Positions 13,934 through 17,332 of a stretch of DNA of 17,332 bases are shown piece by piece. The position numbers and the translations under genes were made by a program. Where the stretch lies: contig JAOZOU010000022.1 of NCBI GenBank assembly GCA_029933125.1, positions 1 to 17,332 on the forward strand, read 5' to 3'. The notes beneath the pieces were generated by a model. The model was not told the origin of the DNA. It made no database searches and worked only from the letters and a program-made list of their open reading frames with translations. Every line of letters starts with the position of its first letter. Position 1 is the first letter of the stretch. This DNA is from a bacterium. GTDB lineage: Bacteria > Arandabacterota > Arandabacteria > Arandabacterales > Arandabacteraceae.

Positions 13934-15028
13934 ATGAAAGCTACCCTTGCCTGTGGTCTCATCTCCGGGACATCACGAGATGGAGTTGATGCTGCAATCA
14001 TTGAAATAAGAGATCGCTTCCCGCGAAATCGCATTAGGCTCGTCTGCGCTAAGACGTTCCCTTATCCTGGTTGGCTTAAGAAAGTGCTTGCAAAGCCTGG
14101 TGAACGGTTCTCCAGCGAGGAAATAGCAGCGCTTGACTTCCTCCTCGGCGAGATCTTCGCTCAGGCTGCCTTGCGTCTTATCAAGATTGCGAGGCTTAAG
14201 CCTGAGATGATTGATGTAATAGGAAGTCATGGCCAGACCATTCTCCACAAACCGCGTGGTATCCGCCTGGGAAGGAGAAGGATAAGAGCAACCCTTCAGG
14301 TTGGATCGGGAACGGTCATAGCAGCTCTGACAGGCATCACGACCATATTCGACTTCAGAACAGGGGATGTTGCACTTGGCGGTGAAGGTGCTCCACTTGT
14401 TCCCATTTACGATTATGTTGTGTTGACATCAAAGACGAAGACGCGCCTTGCACTCAACATAGGTGGGATCTCCAATGTGAGCGTGTTACCAAAAGGAGGG
14501 AAGTTGAGCGATGTCCAGGCCTTCGACTGTGGCCCAGGCAATTGCATGATTGATATTGCTGTCAGTTATCTTACAAATGGTCGAAAAAGTTATGACCGCG
14601 ATGGCAAGATAGCTCTTGAAGGCAGAGCCGACGGGAAAGAAGTTGCTCGCATTCTCAGTCATCCTTACTTCAGGCGCAGACCTCCCAAGTCAACTGGGTG
14701 GTCAGAGTTCGGCTATGACTTCACAATCAAAGCCGTAAGGCGCATGAAGAGGAGAATGAAGACGCCTGACATAATTCGCACCCTGACCGAGGCAACATGT
14801 AAGGCGATCTTACATTCTATAAGGAGATTTGTACTTAAGTCCATGCCAGTTGATGAAGTCATCGTCACAGGCGGTGGTGTTCATAATCCAGTTATTATGG
14901 CTTGCCTCAGTGAGGGTCTAAGCGACTGCAAGATACTCAAAGGTGAGGATGTCGGGATCTCGAGTGACTGGAAAGAAGCCTGCGCCTTCGCCTACCTCGC
15001 CTACCTCCACCACCGGGGTCGGAGCTAA
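13934..15028 (+). CDS. anmK: Anhydro-N-acetylmuramic acid kinase
   Basis: Cytoplasmic kinase/hydrolase of 364 residues that converts 1,6-anhydro-MurNAc and ATP to MurNAc-6-P, the substrate of MurQ in the same operon. ATG 13934 follows a GAGGAGGA SD region by about five bases. Family signatures in order: GLISGTSRDGVDAAII (residues 6-21), GSHGQTILHKPRG, TLQVGSGTVIAALTGITTIFDFRTGDVALGGEGAPLVP, LNIGGISNVS, FDCGPGNCMID with the likely catalytic base Asp198, YDRDGKIALEG, STGWSEFG and TGGGVHNPVIM. The length fits the family. DCGPGN replaces the more usual DTGPGN. The last residues, R-G-R-S, and the TAA stop are encoded inside the first unit of the 36-bp tandem repeat, so the original C-terminus may have been altered. 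Confidence 0.94.
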   Translation: MKATLACGLISGTSRDGVDAAIIEIRDRFPRNRIRLVCAKTFPYPGWLKKVLAKPGERFSSEEIAALDFLLGEIFAQAALRLIKIARLKPEMIDVIGSHGQTILHKPRGIRLGRRRIRATLQVGSGTVIAALTGITTIFDFRTGDVALGGEGAPLVPIYDYVVLTSKTKTRLALNIGGISNVSVLPKGGKLSDVQAFDCGPGNCMIDIAVSYLTNGRKSYDRDGKIALEGRADGKEVARILSHPYFRRRPPKSTGWSEFGYDFTIKAVRRMKRRMKTPDIIRTLTEATCKAILHSIRRFVLKSMPVDEVIVTGGGVHNPVIMACLSEGLSDCKILKGEDVGISSDWKEACAFAYLAYLHHRGRS

Positions 15029-15105
15029 AAATCTCCAAATCGCCCGTTTTGGGGTCGGAGCTAAAAATCTTCAAATCGCGCCCTTTGGGGTCGGAGCTAA
15101 AAATC
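15015..15105 (+). repeat. Tandem 36-bp direct repeats overlapping the anmK stop
   Basis: The core GGGGTCGGAGCTAAAAATC occurs at 15015-15033, 15051-15069 and 15087-15105, an exact 36-base period. The second half of units 1 and 2 is similar but not identical (TCCAAATCGCCCGTTTT and TTCAAATCGCGCCCTTT); after the third core the sequence diverges. A fourth copy is at 1546-1564. The 17-base interval between cores and the resemblance of these intervals to one another argue against CRISPR. The GGGGTC beginning resembles short elements I have seen near REP-associated Y1 transposases, but no transposase is here. From 15106 to 15254 I see only a weak CGCGC/GCGCG pairing near 15106-15126 and no gene. Confidence 0.9.
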
Positions 15106-15254
15106 CGCGCCAGTGAGAGCGCGCAGTTGATATCTTCTGGCTCATCAGCCCTTACACAGCAATTATACCTGCTCAACTGGCATGGTCTTTCAATTGCATC
15201 GCTTCTTGTGCTCCTTCCTGTTTTCCATGCCCGAGTAGTGGGTTTCAACTTCTA

Positions 15255-15290
15255 TTGACAGGATGGAGAGGTTCTGGTAATTTCTATAAT
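15255..15290 (+). promoter_or_regulatory. Promoter of tRNA-Asp
   Basis: A perfect TTGACA at 15255-15260 is followed after 17 bases by TAATTT (15278-15283). A perfect TATAAT lies at 15285-15290, but 24 bases from that -35. Either -10 would start transcription 5-10 bases before the tRNA at 15300. The pairing with TAATTT has ideal spacing; TATAAT has the ideal sequence. Confidence 0.65.
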
Positions 15291-15299
15291 GAAAATTGC

Positions 15300-15377
15300 G
15301 GGGTCGTGGTGCAGCTTGGTTAGCACACTGGCCTGTCAAGCCAGAGGTCGCGGGTTCGAGTCCCGTCGGCCCCGCCA
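15300..15377 (+). tRNA. tRNA-Asp (anticodon GTC)
   Basis: A full cloverleaf can be drawn. The acceptor GGGGTCG (15300-15306) pairs with CGGCCCC (15367-15373) with one T-G pair; the discriminator is G15374 and an encoded CCA follows at 15375-15377. The anticodon stem is CTGGC/GCCAG (15328-15332/15340-15344) around loop CTGTCAA, giving anticodon GTC at 15335-15337, which reads GAC/GAU (Asp). The T arm has GGGTTCGAGTCCC. The gene stands alone between the operon and the convergent glycosyltransferase gene. The palindrome GCTTTGCAAAGC (15427-15438) lies downstream without a T-run. Confidence 0.97.
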
Positions 15378-15461
15378 TTCTTACGGTCCTCAATGCAACC
15401 CTAACCCCAGCTTTGATCTCTCCAATGCTTTGCAAAGCCAAGTAAGTGTATAGCCCCCAGG

Positions 15462-16934
15462 TCAGTGCCACTTAAAGAGTATTCGCGCAAGCCTAACGAC
15501 GTTTGAAAGCGAGACAAAGGTGAATAACGCGATTCCAGTTACGCAAAGCAGAAGCCTAATCTGCCAGAGGGTTGCTCGTTCATGGGGCTTGTGGAAACCG
15601 GCTGGGGTTCTTTTTCCCGGTTTCGCTCTGGAGAGGGTTTGGGTCACAAATTCGTAGACCTTGACAAGCCCAGTTGCTGAAAACATCAGGATGATAGGCA
15701 TTATTGAGACTCGTAGACGAGAATTGGTGGCTATTGTTACCACAAACGTCAGAGTAAACAGGGCTGCAACTGTGATCAGGAAACGGCTCTCCAAATTGTG
15801 CCTTGTCCAGGCTAATCCTAAAATGGCAGCGATTATTACAAAACCATATATTGCTTGGACAAAGATGGAAAGCAGCCTCTGAGTCGGCTCGCCAACGTCG
15901 CCGTAGAATCCCATGCGCAGGTGGCGAAGCACGAACGGAGAACTTGCTCGCCAGTTATGTAAGTGGATCAGGAATTTCTTGAGCAACCAGTGAGGTTGAC
16001 TCATTCTGATCAAATCCATTGCCATCTGGAAAGCGTATCGCTCCCTTTCCAATGCGGTTTCGCCGCTTGCCTCGTACTTCTCTCTGGAGAAATCATAGCT
16101 TCCTTTTGGAGAGCCGGGGAGCAATGAGTTTCCTCTCCAGAGGTTCATACATAAGTTGGGAGCGACCAGAACCCAACCTCCATGAACTTTGAAGTTACGG
16201 ATCGTCCATGGTGCCATTGTTGCCGCAAAACCTGCCAGGAAGATGAGCAAGTGTGCCAGGATCTTGCGGGAATGATCAGACTTCAGCCAGAGATATACCA
16301 CAACAGCCGGAACTGACACCATGGCGATCGAGCGTGTCAGACATGCTAGCCCGAATAGTGCTCCGCAAAGGACTAACCTGTGGGGGCGCCAGGACTTCGG
16401 AGACTCAAACAGCAGGTGGATGAACAGTAAGTAAAGGAAGATAAAGAGAGTCTCAGACCACAGGTAGTGACTGAAGGCGATAAATGTGGGATAGATACAT
16501 GCAAGCGTGGCAGCAAGTGTGCCTACATATCTCGACCCGAAAGTATGCTCTGCGATCCTGTGGATCAGGATGACACTCAGCGAGCTTAGTGCCACCTCAA
16601 CCGCCTTGATTACGACTATCTTCTCACCTGCGATCCGGATAATTGCCGCTATAAAGTAGGGTTGGCCTGGCGGCCATCTCCAGAGTGCGCCGAAGCTGCC
16701 GGTTGCTGCAACCTCTCGAGCCATCCGCAAGTAGGAAACTTCGTCCATGACGGGCTTAATATCTCTTGTCAAGTAGAGGAAATAGCCCCTTAGGAGTAAC
16801 GCTATCAACACAATTAGAGGAAGCGTAAAGGCTTCCAGAAACGGTGACCCTGATGTCATTGCTGTCTTGGCCATCTTGAAGACATAAGCGACATTCCTGA
16901 GCCTCACTGGTTTCAACGATCTCAGTGATACCAT
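15462..16934 (-). CDS. GT-C family membrane glycosyltransferase (GT39/ArnT-like)
   Basis: Integral membrane protein of 490 residues with roughly ten or more hydrophobic helices. The first helix is at about residues 35-55 (LPLIVLIALLLRGYFLYL). The first extracytoplasmic loop carries the acidic pair Asp64-Glu65 in DIKPVMDEVSYL, as in glycosyltransferases that use polyprenyl-phosphate sugars (PMT/ArnT type). LWRWPPGQPYFIA and the later SHYLWSETLFIFLYLL also fit this group. Acceptor and sugar donor cannot be predicted. ATG at 16934 is the longest start, but the GGGAG before it touches the codon; internal ATGs at residues 21 or 26 are possible. It is convergent with the tRNA and separate from the + strand operon. 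Confidence 0.85.
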   Translation of the reverse strand: MVSLRSLKPVRLRNVAYVFKMAKTAMTSGSPFLEAFTLPLIVLIALLLRGYFLYLTRDIKPVMDEVSYLRMAREVAATGSFGALWRWPPGQPYFIAAIIRIAGEKIVVIKAVEVALSSLSVILIHRIAEHTFGSRYVGTLAATLACIYPTFIAFSHYLWSETLFIFLYLLFIHLLFESPKSWRPHRLVLCGALFGLACLTRSIAMVSVPAVVVYLWLKSDHSRKILAHLLIFLAGFAATMAPWTIRNFKVHGGWVLVAPNLCMNLWRGNSLLPGSPKGSYDFSREKYEASGETALERERYAFQMAMDLIRMSQPHWLLKKFLIHLHNWRASSPFVLRHLRMGFYGDVGEPTQRLLSIFVQAIYGFVIIAAILGLAWTRHNLESRFLITVAALFTLTFVVTIATNSRLRVSIMPIILMFSATGLVKVYEFVTQTLSRAKPGKRTPAGFHKPHERATLWQIRLLLCVTGIALFTFVSLSNVVRLARILFKWH

Positions 16935-17116
16935 CTCCCACTCGATTGTAAGAGTTCTCCACTACTCCAGCTGTCACATATTTTGATACCACTGGGAAGC
17001 ATCCGAGTCAATTACTACCAGTATTGCCTCTGAAGGGAGATTGGGATACTTGATGGCAGACCCCTGATAACTTGTCCCGGGACCTCGATTTTTGTTGTGA
17101 GGTAGTCCTACCTTCT

Positions 17117-17139
17117 CATTGACACCTTGGGTGACAATG
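17117..17139 (-). repeat. Inverted repeat downstream of the partial membrane protein gene
   Basis: CATTGACACC (17117-17126) and GGTGACAATG (17130-17139) form a ten-position stem with one A-A mismatch and a TTG loop. It lies 13 bases beyond the stop of the - strand gene at the window edge. There is no T-run, so it is a possible mRNA end structure rather than a clear terminator. The whole 16935-17152 spacer shows no convincing gene or promoter. Confidence 0.4.
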
Positions 17140-17152
17140 GAAACCTGTTGAA

Positions 17153-17332
17153 TCAGCCAGTGATGTGTGTATCCATCTGTCGATCCCTGACATTCCGCCA
17201 TACGTAGAAGAGCGGTATGGCTGGCAGAATGTCAACGAAACCCAGAATCGGTGAATAAGGGAGTGCCACTAGTCCGATCAGCCCCGCAACAATGGCGATC
17301 ACCATGGCAGCGATTGAGCAGGTACCGTAGTC
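17153..17332 (-). CDS. Membrane protein, C-terminal 59 residues only
   Basis: An open frame enters from the right window edge and stops at TGA (complement of 17153-17155). The visible 59 residues contain a hydrophobic helix (IAAMVIAIVAGLIGLVAL), a second one (ILGFVDILPAIPLFYVW) and a charged tail (RNVRDRQMDTHITG), typical of the end of an inner-membrane protein. The N-terminus is outside the window, so the family cannot be named. It is on the same strand as the glycosyltransferase gene and might be co-transcribed with it across the 218-base spacer. Confidence 0.6.
   Translation of the reverse strand, partial: DYGTCSIAAMVIAIVAGLIGLVALPYSPILGFVDILPAIPLFYVWRNVRDRQMDTHITG

Noticed and set aside
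15015-15105. CRISPR array
   Set aside because: Three 19-base cores with 17-base intervals are too short for a CRISPR array, the intervals resemble each other, and no cas gene is present.
15190-15471. Minus-strand open frame reading AGPTGLEPATSGLTGQ across the tRNA
   Set aside because: This is the well-known artefact of translating the antisense of a tRNA gene; the frame also runs through the tRNA promoter.
16974-17201. Minus-strand 75-codon frame between the glycosyltransferase and the edge gene
   Set aside because: It overlaps the end of the more convincing membrane-protein frame, has no SD that I can see and no recognisable domain; a degenerate gene remnant cannot be excluded.

Overview
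The window looks like a chromosomal piece of an uncultivated, Gram-negative-type bacterium, perhaps one of the FCB-related candidate phyla (WOR-3, Eisenbacteria, Latescibacteria, Zixibacteria and similar). This is inferred from gene content, not from a marker gene. The pointers are a gingipain-like C25 protease with a C-terminal 'YPNPF' FlgD/T9SS-like Ig domain, a fused membrane spermidine-synthase-like protein with a TPR tail, small Cys-rich secreted proteins ending in TWGSIKSMF, and a secreted protein with dockerin-like calcium loops. Base composition looks even and moderate, and no insertion sequence, transposase or CRISPR array was seen.

Region 1 (1-2561) holds three small secreted proteins on the + strand. 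The first has an Ig-like domain and two dockerin/EF-hand-like loops. The other two (918-1499 and 1971-2561) are paralogues. Their untranslated leaders are long and rich in hairpins, a textbook intrinsic terminator follows the second gene, and a short dispersed repeat lies just after that terminator.

Region 2 (2576-15028) looks like one operon of about 12.4 kb with overlapping or nearly touching genes. It starts at a promoter lying inside a long inverted repeat that also covers the ribosome binding site of the first gene. In order it encodes an MFS/spermidine-synthase-like/TPR membrane protein, a C25 cysteine protease, MurQ, a sugar-binding lipoprotein, two CUT1-type ABC permeases and AnmK. 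The last five form a logical salvage route: anhydro-N-acetylmuramic acid (or a small sugar containing it) enters through the ABC importer, AnmK phosphorylates it to MurNAc-6-P, and MurQ cleaves that to GlcNAc-6-P plus D-lactate. No ATPase for the importer is present, so it probably uses a shared one. The AnmK stop codon lies inside a 36-bp tandem repeat whose core also occurs at 1546.

Region 3 (15029-15377) carries the tandem repeat, a promoter and a tRNA-Asp(GTC). Region 4 (15462-17332, - strand) carries a GT-C family membrane glycosyltransferase and, at the window edge, the last 59 residues of another membrane protein.

The most interesting points are the putative dedicated murein-sugar ABC salvage operon, the hairpin at 2576-2661 that combines a promoter with SD sequestration, and the dispersed repeat that donates a stop codon to anmK.
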